From positions 16,125,606 through 16,189,605 of the forward strand of contig NC_088305.1 of the NCBI RefSeq assembly GCF_032854445.1: a stretch of 64,000 bases of DNA, given 5' to 3'. The notes under the pieces are model-generated. The model worked only from the letters and a program-made list of their open reading frames with translations, did not search any database and was not told the origin of the DNA. Of this stretch, positions 1 to 13,999 are shown piece by piece. Within the stretch, counting starts at the first letter, position 1. Each line of letters opens with the position of its first letter. The translations under genes were made by a program, and so were the position numbers. The stretch is from Liolophura sinensis. Lineage: Eukaryota > Mollusca > Polyplacophora > Chitonida > Chitonidae.

Positions 1-3000
1 AATCGAATGGTGCAAATTGCATCGCTCTCCGACCAATACTTTTGGCTGTAGCGACAATTGAATGAGCATTTATGTGAAAATCACGTGCCTAGCAACGGCT
101 CTTACTCCATGGAAACCAAGAAAATTTGCAATTTTTCAACAGCTGGAGATGCCTGGGCCAATTCCGCATCTTTTGGCACCTTATTGATGTGGGTCAGTGT
201 TCAATTGTACTTTTTACAGCAGACTGTATCAAGTACAAGTATTTGTTTTTTATATACAAATGGTGTGGTTTTTCAACATGTAGATATTGAAATTGAGTTT
301 TTTTCGACTTAGAAGTAAAAGAATTGCTGGATGAGTTAAATGGGCTTGGCCCAAAGATTTGACGTCTTCTGGGCTACCGAAGGGCACATAACTTATAATC
401 AAAAGTTGAATATAGTAATGACCAGTCGCGATGTTACATTGTAAATGTAGCCGATTTCAATTAGCAAAAAGACCAGGCAAAAATCCAAAAGTGGAAAAAC
501 TGTTCCAATGCTGCTGGTAAGAGGCTAATCCGACGTACTTTGTGACGAGAAATCGAATGGTGCAAACCGCGTTGATGTCCGACCAATACTTTTGGCTGTA
601 GCGACAATTGAATGAGAATTTATGTGAAAATCACGTGCCCAGCAACGGCTCTTACTCCATGGAAACCAAGGAAATTTGCAATTTTTCAACAGCTGGAGAT
701 GCCTGGCCCAATTGCGCATCTTTTGGCACCTTATTGATGTGGGTCAGTGTTCAATTCTACTTTTTACAGCAGACTGTATCAAGTACCTTGTGTTTTTTAT
801 ATACAAATGGTGTGGTTTTTCAACATGTAGATAAAGACACTGAGTTTGTCTTCGACTTATAAGTAAAACAATAGCTGGATGAGTTAAATGGGCTTGGCCC
901 AAAGATTTGACGTCTTCTGGGCTACCGAAGGGCACATAACTTATAATCAAAAGTTGAATATAAAAATGACCAGTGGCGATGGTACGTTGTGAATTTAGCC
1001 GATTTTAATTAGCAAAAAGACGAGGCAAAAATCCAAAAGTGGAAAAACTGTTCCAATGCTGCTGGTAAGAGGCTAATCCGACGTACTTTGTGACGAGAAA
1101 TCGAATGGTGCAAACCGCGTTGCTGTCCGACCAATACTTTTGGCTGTAGCGACAATTGAATGAGCATTTATGTGAAAATCACGTGCCCAGCAACGGCTCT
1201 TACTCCATGGAAACCAAGGAAATTTGCAATTTTTCAACAGCTGGAGATGCCTGGGCCAATTCCGCATCTTTTGGCACCTTATTGATGTGGGTCAGTATTT
1301 ACTTGTAGTTTTCACAGCAGACTGTATGAAGTACCTTGTGTTTTTTATATACAAATGGTGTGGTTTTCAACATGTAGATAAAGACATTTAGTTTGTCTTC
1401 GACTTAGAAGGAAGACAATTGCTGGGTGAGTTAAATGGGCTTGGCCCAAAGACTTGACGTCTTCTGGGCTACCGAAGGACACATAACTTATAATCAAAAG
1501 TTGAATATAGTAATGACCAGTCGCAATGGTTTATAGTAAATGTAGCCGATTTCAATTAGCAAAAAGACCATGCTCAAATTCAAAAGTGGAAAAACTGTTC
1601 CAATGCCGCTGGAAAGAGCTATGCCGACGTATTTCATGACGAGAAATCGAATGGTGCAAACCGCGTTGCTCTCCGACCAATACTTTTGGCTGTAGCGACA
1701 ATTGAATTATCATTGATGTCATAATCCCATGCCCAGCAACGGCTCTTACTCCATGGAAACCAAGGAAATTTGCAAGTTTTTCAACAGCTGGAGATGCCTG
1801 GCCCAATTCCGCATCTTTTGGCACCTTATTGATGTGGGTCAGTGTTCAATTTGTACTTTTTACAGCAGACTGTATCAAGTACCTTGTGTTTTTTATATAC
1901 AAATGGTGTGGTTTTTTAACATGTAGATAAAGACATTGAGTTTGTCTTTCACTTAGAACTAAAACAGTTGCTGGATGAGTTAAATGGGCTTGGCCCAAAG
2001 ATTTGACGTCTTCTTTGCTACCGAAGGGCACATAACTTATAATCAAAAGTTAAATATAGCAATGACAGTCGCGATGGTACATAGTAAATGTAGCCAATTT
2101 CATTTAGCAAAAACACCAGGCAAAAATCAAAAGTGGGAAAAACTGTTCCAATGCTGCTGGTAAGAGGCTAATCCGACGTACTTTGTGACGAGAAATCGAA
2201 TGGTGCAAACCGCGTTGCTCTCCGACCAATACTTTTGGCTGTAGCGACATATGAATGAGCATTTATGTGAAAATCAACGTGCCCAGCAACAACCCTTACT
2301 CCATGGAAACCAAGGAAATTTGCAATTTTTCAACAGCTGGAGATGCCTGGCCCAATTCCGCATCTTTTGGCACCTTATTGATGTGGGTCAGTGTTCAATT
2401 GTACTTTTTACAGCAGACTGTATCAAGTACCTTGTGTTTTTTATATACAAATGGTGTGGTTTTTCAACATGTAGATAAAGACATTGAGTTTGTTTTCGAC
2501 TTAGAAGTAAAACAATTGCTGGATGAGTTAAATGGGCTTGGCCGAAAGATTTGACGTCTTCTGGGCTACCGAAGAGCACATAACTTATAATCAAAAGTTG
2601 AATATAGTAATGACCAGTCGCGATGGTACATTGTAAATGTAGCCGATTTCAATTAGCAAAAATACGAGGCAAAAATCCAAAAGTGGAAAAACTGTTCCAA
2701 TGCTGCTGGTAAGAGGCTAATCCGACGTAATTTGTGACGAGAAATCGAATGGTGCAAACCGCGTTGCTGTCCGACCAATACTTTTGGCTGTAGCGACAAT
2801 TGAATGAGCATTTATGTGAAAATCACGTGCCCAGCAACGGCTCTTACTCCATGGAAACCAAGGAAATTTGCAATTTTTCAACAGCTGGAGATGCCTGGCC
2901 CAATTTGCGCATCTTTTGGCACCTTATTGATGTGGGTGAGTGTTCAATTGTACTTTTTTCAGCAGACTGTATCAAGTACAAGTATTTGTTTTTTATATAC

Positions 3001-6000
3001 AAATGGTGTGGTTTTTCAACATGTAGATAAAGACATTGAGTTTGTTTTGTACTTAGAAGTAAAACAAATGCTGGATGAGTTAAATGGGCTTGGCCCAAAG
3101 ATTTGACGTCTTCTTTGCTACCGAAGAGCACATAACTTATAATCAAAAGTTGAATATAGTAATGACCAGTCGCGATGGTACATAGTAAATGTAGCAGATT
3201 TCAATTAGCAAAAAGACCGGGCAAAAATCCAAAAGTGGAAAAACTCTTCCAATGCTGCTGGTAAGAGGCTAATCAGACGTACTTTGTGACGAGAAATCGA
3301 ATGGTGCAAACCGCGTTGCTGTCCGACCAATACTTTTGGCTGTAGCGACAATTGAATGAGCATTTATGTGAAAATCACGTGCCCAGCAACGGCTCTTACT
3401 CCATGGAAACCAAGGAAATTTGCAATTTTTCAACAACTGGAGATGCCTGGCCCAATTCCGCATCTTTTGGCACCTTATTGATGTGGGTGAGTATTCAATT
3501 GTACTTTTTACAGCAGACTGTATCGAGTACAAGTATTTGTTTTTTATATACAAATGGTGTGGTTTTTCAACATGTAGATAAAGACATTGAGTTTGTTTTC
3601 CACTTAGAAGTAAAACAAATGCTGGATGAGTTAAATGGGCTTGGCCCAAAGATTTGACGTCCTCTGGGCTACCGAAGAGCACATAACTTATAATCAAAAG
3701 TTAAATATAGCAATGACCAGTCGCGATGGTACATAGTAAATGTAGCCGATTTCAATTAGCAAAAAGACCAGGCAAAAATCCAAAAGTGGAAAAACTGTTC
3801 CAATGCTGCTGGTAAGAGGCTACTCCGACGTACTTTGTGACGAGAAATCGAATGGTGCAAACCGCGTTGCTGTCCGACCAATACTTTTGGCTGTAGCGAC
3901 AATTGAATGAGCATTTATGTGAAAATCACGTGCCCAGCAACGGCTCTTACTCCATGGAAACCAAGGAAATTTGCAATTTTTCAACAGCTTGAGATGCCTG
4001 GCCCAATTGCGCATCTTTTGGCACCTTATTGATGTGGGTCAGTGTTCAATTCTACTTTTTACAGCAGACTGTATCAAGTACCTTGTGTTTTTATATACAA
4101 ATGGTGTGGTTTTTTAACATGTAGATAAAGACATTGAGTTTGTCTTCGACTTAGAAGTAAAACAATTGCTGGATGAGTTAAATGGGCTTGGCCCAAAGAT
4201 TTGACGTCTTCTGGGCTACCGAAGGGCACATAACTTATAATCAAAAGTTGAATATAGTAATGACCAGTCGCGATGGTACGTTGTAAATTTAGCCGATTTC
4301 AATTAGCAAAAAGACGAGGCAAAAATCCAGAAGTGGAAAAACTGTTCCAATGCTGCTGGTAAGAGGCTGATCCGACGTATTTTGTGACGAGAAATCGAAT
4401 GGTGAAAACTGCGTTGCTCTCCGACCAATACTTTTGGCTGTAGCGACATATGATTGAGCATTTATGTGAAAATATCGTGCCCAGCAACAACCCTTACTCC
4501 ATGGAAACCAAGGAAATTTGCAATTTTTCAACAGCTGGAGATGCCTGGCCCAATTCCGCATCTTTTGGCACCTTATTGATGTGGGTCAGTATTCAATTGT
4601 ACTTTTTACAGCAGACTGTATGAAGTACCTTGTGTTTTTTATATACAAATGGTGTGGTTTTTCAACATGTAGATAAAGACATTGAGTTTGTTTTCCACTT
4701 AGAAGTAAGACAATTGCTGGATGAGTTAAATGGGCTTGGCCGAAAGATTTGACGTCTTCTGGGCTACAGAAGAGCACATAACTTATAATCAAAGTTTGAA
4801 TATAGTAATGACCAGTCGCGATGGTACATTGTAAATGTAGCCGATTTCAATTAGCAAAAAGACCAGGCAAAAATCCAAAAGTGGAAAAACTGTTCCAATG
4901 CTGCTGGTAAGAGGCTAATCAGACGTACTTTGTGACGAGAAATCGAATGGTGCAAACCGCGTTGCTGTCCGACCAATACTTTTGGCTGTAGCGACAATTG
5001 AATGAGCATTTATGTGAAAATCACGTGCCCAACAATGGCTCTTACTCCATGGAAACCAAGGAAATTTGCAATTTTTCAACAGCTGGAGATGCCTGGCTCA
5101 ATTGCGCAACTTTTGGCACCTTATTGATGTGGGTCAGTGTTCAATTCTACTTTTTACAGCAGACTGTATCAAGTACCTTGTGTTTTTTATATACAAATGG
5201 TGTGGTTTTTTAACATGTAGATAAGGACATTGAGTTTGTCTTTCACTTAGAAGTAAAACAGTTGCTGGATGAGTTAAATGGGTTTGGCCCAAAGATTTGA
5301 CGTCTTCTAGGCTACCGAAGGGCACATAACTTATAATCAAAAGTTAAATATAGCAATGACCAGTCGCGATGGTACATTGTAAATGTAGCCGATTTCAATT
5401 AGCAAAAGGACCAGGGCAAAAATCCAAAAGTGGAAAAACTGTTCCAATGCTGCTGGTAAGATTCTAATCCGACGTACTTTGTGACGAGAAATCGAATGGT
5501 GCAAACTGCATTGCTCTCCGACCAATACTTTTGGCTGTAGCGACAATTGAATGAGCATTTATGTGAAAATCACGTGCCTAGCAACGGCTCTTACTCCATG
5601 GAAACCAAGAAAATTTGCAATTTTTCAACAGCTGGAGATGCCAGGCCCAATTGCGCATCTTTTGGCACCTTATTGATGTGGGTCAGTGTTCAATTGTACT
5701 TTTTACAGCAGACTGTATCAAGTACAAGTATTTGTTTTTTATATACAAATGGTGTGGTTTTTCAACATGTAGATATTGAAATTGAGTTTGTCTTCGACTT
5801 AGAAGTAAAACAATTGCTGGATGAGTTAAATGGGCTTGGCCCAAAGATTTGACGTCTTCTGTGCTACCGAAGGGCACATAACTTATAATCAAAAGTTGAA
5901 TATAGTAATGACCAGTCGCAATGTTACATTGTAAATGTAGCCGATTTCAATTAGCAAAAAGACCAGGCAAAAATCCAAAAGTGGAAAAACTGTTCCAATG

Positions 6001-8506
6001 CTGCTGGTAAGAGGTTAATCCGACGTATTTTGTGACGAGAAATCGAATGGTGCAAACCGCGTTGCTGTCCGACCAATACTTTTGGCTATAGCGACAATTG
6101 AATGAGAATTTATGTGAAAATCACGTGCCCAGCAACGGCTCTTACTCCATGGAAACCAAGGAAATTTGCAATTTTTCAACAGCTGGAGATGCCTGGCCCA
6201 ATTCCGCATCTTTTGGCACCTTATTGATGTGGGTCAGTGTTCAATTCTACTTTTTACAGCAGACTGTATCAAGTACCTTGTGTTTTTTATATACAAATGG
6301 TGTGGTTTTTCAACATGTAGATAAAGACATTGAGTTTGTCTTTCACTTACAAGTAAAACAGTTGCTGGGTGAGTTAAATGGGCTTGGCCCAAAGATTTGA
6401 CGTCTTCTGGGCTACCGAAGGGCACATAACTTATAATCAAAAGTTGAATATAGTAATGACCAGTCGCGATGGTACATTGTAAATGTAGCCGATTTCAATT
6501 AGCAAAAAGACCAGGCAAAAATCCAAAAGTGGAAAAACTGTTCCAATGCTGCTGGTAAGAGGCTAATCCGACGTACTTTGTGACGAGAAATCGAATGGTG
6601 CAAACCGCGTTGCTGTCCAACCAATACTTTTGGCTGTAGCGACAATTGTATGGGAATTTATGTGAAAATCACGTGCCTAGCAACGGCTCTTACTCCATGG
6701 AAACCAAGGAAATTTGCAATTTTTCAACAGCTGGAGATGCCTGGCCCAATTGCGCATCTTTTGGCACCTTATTGATGTGGGTCAGTGTTCAATTCTACTT
6801 TTTACAGCAGACTGTATCAAGTACCTTGTGTTTTTTATATACAAATGGTGTGGTTTTTCAACATGTAGATAAAGACATTGAGTTTGTCTTTGACTTAGAA
6901 GTAAAACAATTGCTGGATGAGTTAAATGGGCTTGGCCCAAAGATTTGACGTTCTCTGGGCTACCGAAGGGCACATAACTTATAATCAAAAGTTGAATATA
7001 GTAATGACCAGTCGCGATGGTACGTTGTAAATGTAGCCGATTTCAATTAGCAAAAAGACCAGGCAAAAATCCAAAAGTGGAAAAACTGTTCCTATGCTGC
7101 TGGTAAGAGGCTACTCCGACGTACTTTGTGACGAGAAATCGAATGGTGCAAACCGCGTTGATCTCCGACCAATACTTTTGGCTGTAGCGACAATTGAATG
7201 AGCATTTATGTGAAAATCACGTGCCTAGCAACGGCTCTTACTCCATGGAAACCAAGGAAATTTGCAATTTTTCAACAGCTGGAGATGCCTGGTCCAATTC
7301 CGCATCTTTTGGCACCTTATTGATGTGGGTCAGTGTTCAATTGTACTTTTTACAGCAGACTGTATCAAGTACAAGTATTTGTTTTTTATATACAAATGGT
7401 GTGGTTTTTCAACATGTAGATAAAGACATTGAGTTTGTCTTCGACTTAGAAGTAAGACAATTGCTGTATGAGTTAAATGGGCTTGGCCCAAAGAATTGAC
7501 GTCTTCTGTGCTACCGAAGGGCATATAACTTATAATCAAAAGTTGAATATAGTAATGACCAGTCGCGATGTTACATTGTAAATGTAGCCGATTTCAATTA
7601 GCATAAAGACCAGGCAAAAATCCAAAAGTGGAAAAACTGTTCCATTGCTGCTGGTAAGAGGCTAATCCGACGTACTTTGTGACGAGAAATCGAATGGTGC
7701 AAACCGCGTTGCTGTCCGACCAATACTTTTGGCTGTAGCGACATATGAATGAGCATTTATGTGAAAATCACGTGCCCAGCAACGGCTCTTACTCCATGGA
7801 AACCAAGGAAATTTGCAATTTTTCAACAGCTGGAGATGCCTGGCCCAATTCCGCATCTTTTGGCACCTTATTGATGTGGGTCAGTGTTCAATTCTACTTT
7901 TTACAGCAGACTGTATCAAGTACCTTGTGTTTTTTATATACAAATGGTGTGGTTTTTCAACATGTAGATAAAGACATTGAGTTTGTCTTCGACTTAGAAG
8001 TAAAACAATTGCTGGATGAGTTAAATGGGCTTGGCCCAAAGATTTGACGTCCTCTGGGCTACCGAAGGGCACATAACTTATAATCAAAAGTTGAATATAA
8101 TAATGACCAGTGGCGATGGTACGTTGTGAATTTAGCCGATTTTAATTTGCAAAAAGACCAGGCAAAAATCCAAAAGTGGAAAAACTGTTCCAATGCTGCT
8201 GGTAAGAGGCTAATCCGACGTACTTTGTGACGAGAAATCGAATGGTGCAAACCGCGTTGCTGTCCGACCAATACTTTTGGCTGTAGCGACAATTGAATGA
8301 GCATTTATGTGAAAATCACGTGCCCAGCAACGGCTCTTACTCCATGGAAACCAAGGAAATTTGCAATTTTTCAACAGCTGGAGATGCCTGGCCCAATTCC
8401 GCATCTTTTGGCACCTTATTGATGTGGGTCAGTATTCACTTGTAGTTTTCACAGCAGACTGTATGAAGTACCTTGTGTTTTTTATATACAAATGGTGTGG
8501 TTTTTC

Positions 8507-11500
8507 AACATGTAGATAAAGACATTGAGTTTGTCTTCGACTTAGAAGGAAGACAATTGCTGGGTGAGTTAAATGGGCTTGGCCCAAAGACTTGACGTCT
8601 TCTAGGCTACCGAAGGACACATAACTTATAATCAAAAGTTGAATATAGTAATGACCAGTCGCAATGGTTTATAGTAAATGTAGCCGATTTCAATTAGCAA
8701 AAAGACCATGCTCAAATTCAAAAGTGGAAAAACTGTTCCAATGCCGCTGGTAAGAGGCTAATCCGACGTATTTCATGACGAGAAATCGAATGGTGCAAAC
8801 CGCGTTGCTGTCCGACCAATACTTTTGGCTGTAGCGACAATTGAATGATCATTGATGTCATAATCCCATGCCCAGCAACGGCTCTTATTCCATGGAAACC
8901 AAGGAAATTTGCAATTTTTCAACAGCTGGAGATGCCTGGCTCAATTGCGCAACTTTTGGCACCTTATTGATGTGGGTGAGTGTTCAATTCTACTTTTTAC
9001 AGCAGACTGTATCAAGTACCTTGTGTTTTTTATATACAAATGGTGTGGTTTTTTAACATGTAGATAAGGACATTGAGTTTGTCTTTCACTTAGAAGTAAA
9101 ACAGTTGCTGGATGAGTTAAATGGGTTTGGCCCAAAGATTTGACGTCTTCTAGGCTACCGAAGGGCACATAACTTATAATCAAAAGTTAAATATAGCAAT
9201 GACCAGTCGCGATGGTACATTGTAAATGTAGCCGATTTCAATTAGCAAAAGGACCAGGGCAAAAATCCAAAAGTGGAAAAACTGTTCCAATGCTGCTGGT
9301 AAGAGGCTAATCAGACGTACTTTGTGACGAGAAATCGAATGGTGCAAACTGCATTGCTCTCCGACCAATACTTTTGGCTGTAGCGACAATTGAATGAGCA
9401 TTTATGTGAAAATCACGTGCCTAGCAACGGCTCTTACTCCATGGAAACAAAGAAAATTTGCAATTTTTCAACAGCTGGAGATGCCTGGCCCAATTGCGCA
9501 TCTTTTGGCACCTTATTGATGTGGGTCAGTGTTCAATTGTACTTTTTACAGCAGACTGTATCAAGTACAAGTATTTGTTTTTTATATACAAATGGTGTGG
9601 TTTTTCAACATGTAGATATTGAAATTGAGTTTGTCTTCGACTTAGAAGTAAAACAATTGCTGGATGAGTTAAATGGGCTTGGCCCAAAGATTTGACGTCT
9701 TCTGTGCTACCGAAGGGCACATAACTTATAATCAAAAGTTGAATGTAGTAATGACCAGTCGCGATGTTACATTGTAAATGTAGCCGATTTCAATTAGCAA
9801 AAAGCCAAGGCAAAAATCCAAAAGTGGAAAAACTGTTCCAATGCTGCTGGTAAGAGGCTAATCCGACGTATTTTGTGACGAGAAATCGAATGGTGCAAAC
9901 CGCGTTGCTGTCCGACCAATACTTTTGGCTGTAGCGACAATTGAATGAGAATTTATGTGAAAATCACGTGCCCAGCAACGGCTCTTACTCCATGGAAACC
10001 AAGGAAATTTGCAATTTTTCAACAGCTGGAGATGCCTGGCCCAATTCCGCATCTTTTGGCACCTTATTGATGTGGGTCAGTGTTCAATTCTACTTTTTAC
10101 AGCAGACTGTATCAAGTACCTTGTGTTTTTTATATACAAATGGTGTGGTTTTTCAACATGTAGATAAAGACATTAAGTTTGTCTTTCACTTACAAGTAAA
10201 ACAGTTGCTGGGTGAGTTAAATGGGCTTGGCCCAAAGATTTGACGTCTTCTGGGCTACCGAAGGGCACATAACTTATAATCAAAAGTTGAATATAGTAAT
10301 GACCAGTCGCGATGGTACATTGTAAATGTAGCCGATTTCAATTAGCAAAAAGACCAGGCAAAAATCCAAAAGTGGAAAAACTGTTCCAATGCTGCTGGTA
10401 AGAGGCTAATCCGACGTACTTTGTGACGAGAAATCGAATGGTGCAAACCGCGTTGCTGTCCGACCAATACTTTTGGCTGTAGCGACAATTGAATGAGCAT
10501 TTATGTGAAAATCACGTGCCCAGCAAAGGCTCTTACTCCATGGAAACCAAGGAAATTTGCAATTTTTCAACAACTGGAGATGCCTGGCCCAATTGCGCAT
10601 CTTTTGGCACCTTATTGATGTGGGTGAGTGTTCAATTGTACTTTTTACAGCAGACTGTATCAAGTACCTTGTGTTTTTTATATACAAATGGTGTGATTTT
10701 TTAACATGTAGATATTGAAATTGAGTTTGTCTTCGACTTAGAAGTAAAACAATTGCTGGATGAGTTAAATGGGCTTGGCCCAAAGATTTGACGTCTTCTG
10801 GGCTACCGAAGGGCACATAACTTATAATCAAAAGTTGAATATAGTAATGACCAGTCGCGATGGTACGTTGTAAATTTAGCCGATTTCAATTAGCAAAAAG
10901 ACCAGGCAAAAATCCAAAAGTGGAAAAACTGTTCCAATGCTGCTGGTAAGAGGCTAATCCGACGTATTTTGTGACGAGAAATCGAATGGTGCAAACTGCG
11001 TTGCTCTCCGACCAATACTTTTGGCTGTAGCGATATATGAATGAGCATTTATGTGAAAATCACGTGCCCAGCAACAACCCTTACTCCATGGAAACCAAGG
11101 AAATTTGCAATTTTTCAACAGCTGGAGATGCCTGGCCCAATTCCGCATCTTTTGGCACCTTATTGATGTGGGTCAGTGTTCAATTCTACTTTTTACAGCA
11201 GACTGTATCAAGTACCTTGTGTTTTTTATATACAAATGGTGTGGTTTTTCAACATGTAGATAAAGACATTGAGTTTGTCTTCGACTTAGAAGTAAAACAA
11301 CTCCTGGATGAGTTAAATGGGCTTGGCCCAAAGATTTGACGTCTTCTGGGCTACCGAAGGGCACATAACTTATAATCAAAAGTTGAATATAGTAATGACC
11401 AGTCGCGATGGTACATTGTAAATGTAGCCGATTTCAATTAGCAAAAAGACCAGGCAAAAATCCAAAAGTGGAAAAACTGTTCCAATGCTGCTGGTAAGAG

Positions 11501-13999
11501 GCTAATCCGACGTATTTTGTGACGAGAAATCGAATGGTGCAAACCGCGTTGCTCTCCGACCAATACATTTGGCTGTAGCGTCAATTGAATGAGCATTTAT
11601 GTGAAAATCACGTGCCTAGCAACAACAATTACTCCATGAAAACCAAGGAAATTTGCAATTTTTCAACAGCTGGAGATGCCTGGCCCAATTCCGCATCTTT
11701 TGGCACCTTATTGATGTGGGTCAGTGTTCAATTCTACTTTTCACAGCAGACTGTATCAAGTACAAGTATTTGTTTTTTATATACAAATGGTATGGTTTTT
11801 CAACATGTAGATATTGAAATTGAGTTTGTCTTCGACTTAGAAGTAAAACAACTGCTGGATGAGTTAAATGGGCTTGACCCAAAGATTTGACGTCTTCTGG
11901 GCTACCGAAGGGCACATAACTTATAATCAAATGTTGAATATAGTAATGACCAGTCGCGATGGTACATAGTAAATGTAGCCGATTTCAATTAGCAAAAGGA
12001 CCAGGGCAAAAATCCAAAAGTGGAAAAACTGTTCCAATGCTGCTGGTAAGATTCTAATCCGACGTACTTTGTGACGAGAAATCGAATGGTGCAAACTGCA
12101 TTGCTCTCCGACCAATACTTTTGGCTGTAGCGACAATTGAATGAGCATTTATGTGAAAATCACGTGCCTAGCAACGGCTCTTACTCCATGGAAACCAAGA
12201 AAATTTGCAATTTTTCAACAGCTGGAGATGCCTGGCCCAATTCCGCATCTTTTGGCACCTTATTGATGTGGGTCAGTGTTCAATTGTACTTTTTACAGCA
12301 GACTGTATCAAGTACAAGTATTTGTTTTTTATATACAAATGGTGTGGTTTTTCAACATGTAGATATTGAAATTGAGTTTTTTTCGACTTAGAAGTAAAAG
12401 AATTGCTGGATGAGTTAAATGGGCTTGGCCCAAAGATTTGACGTCTTCTGTGCTACCGAAGGGCACATAACTTATAATCAAAAGTTGAATATAGTAATGA
12501 CCAGTCGCGATGTTACATTGTAAATGTAGCCGATTTTAATTAGCAAAAAGACCAGGCAAAAATCCAAAAGTAGAAAAACTGTTCCAATGCTGCTGGTAAG
12601 AGGCTAATCCGACGTACTTTGTGACGAGAAATCGAATGGTGCAAACCGCGTTGCTGTCCAACCAATACTTTTGGCTGTAGCGACAATTGTATGGGAATTT
12701 ATGTGAAAATCACGTGCCTAGCAACGGTTCTTACTTAATGGAAACCAAGGAAATTTGCAATTTTTCAACAGCTGGAGATGCCTGGCCCAATTGCGCATCT
12801 TTTGGCACCTTATTGATGTGGGTCAGTGTTCAATTCTACTTTTTACAGCAGACTGTATCAAGTACCTTGTGTTTTTTATATACAAATGGTGTGGTTTTTC
12901 AACATGTAGATAAAGACATTGAGTTTGTCTTCGACTTAGAAGTAAAACAATTGCTGGATGAGTTAAATGGGCTTGGCCCAAAGATTTGACGTTCTCTGGG
13001 CTACCGAAGGGCACATAACTTATAATCAAAAGTTGAATATAGTAATGACCAGTCGCGATGGTACGTTGTAAATGTAGCCGATTTCAATTAGCAAAAAGAC
13101 CAGGCAAAAATCCAAAAGTGGAAAAACTGTTCCAATGCTGCTGGTAAGAGGCTAATCCGACGTACTTTGTGACGAGAAATCGAATGGTGCAAACCGCGTT
13201 GCTGTCCGACCAATACTTTTGGCTGTAGCGACAATTGAATGAGCATTTATGTGAAAATCACGTGCCCAGCAAAGGCTCTTACTCCATGGAAACCAAGGAA
13301 ATTTGCAATTTTTCAACAGCTGGAGATGCCTGGCCCAATTGCGCATCTTTTGGCACCTTATTGATGTGGGTGAGTGTTCAATTGTACTTTTTTCAGCAGA
13401 CTGTATCAAGTACAAGTATTTGTTTTTTATATACAAATGGTGTGGTTTTTCAACATGTAGATAAAGACATTGAGTTTGTTTTCGACTTAGAAGTAAAACA
13501 AATGCTGGATGAGTTAAATGGGCTTGGCCCAAAGATTTGACGTCTTCTGGGCTACCGAAGGGCACATAACTTATAATCAAAAGTTGAATATAGTAATGAC
13601 CAGTCGCGATGGTACATAGTAAATGTAGTCGATTTTAATTAGCAAAAAGACCAGGCAAAAATCCAAAAGTGGAAAAACTGTTCCAATGCTGCTGGTAAGA
13701 GACTACTTCGACGTACTTTGTGACGAGAAATCGAATGGTGCAAACCGCGTTGCTGTCCGATCAATACTTTTGGCTGTAGCGACAATTGAATGAGAATTTA
13801 TGTGAAAATCACGTGCCTAGCAACGGCTCTTACTCCATGGAAACCAAGGAAATTTGCAATTTTTCAACAGCTGGAGATGCCTGGCCCAATTGCGCATCTT
13901 TTGGCACCTTATTGATGTGGGTCAGTGTTCAATTCTACTTTTTACAGCAGACTGTATCAAGTACCTTGTGTTTTTTATATACAAATGGTATGGTTTTTT
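8507..13999. repeat. Higher-order repeat copy 1: 10 monomers, 5,493 bp
   Basis: Every landmark in this block recurs 5,493 bp downstream, for example 9,390 with 14,883, 9,941 with 15,434, 11,585 with 17,078 and 12,687 with 18,180. The left limit is where sequences at about 8,507 and 14,000 begin to match (caacatgtag against taacatgtag). I noticed only a handful of single-base differences between the copies, such as gaccagtcgcg against gaccattcgcg and aaaatcacgtg against aaaaccacgtg. Divergence between neighbouring monomers is much higher. This is a recent tandem duplication inside the array. Confidence 0.9.
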
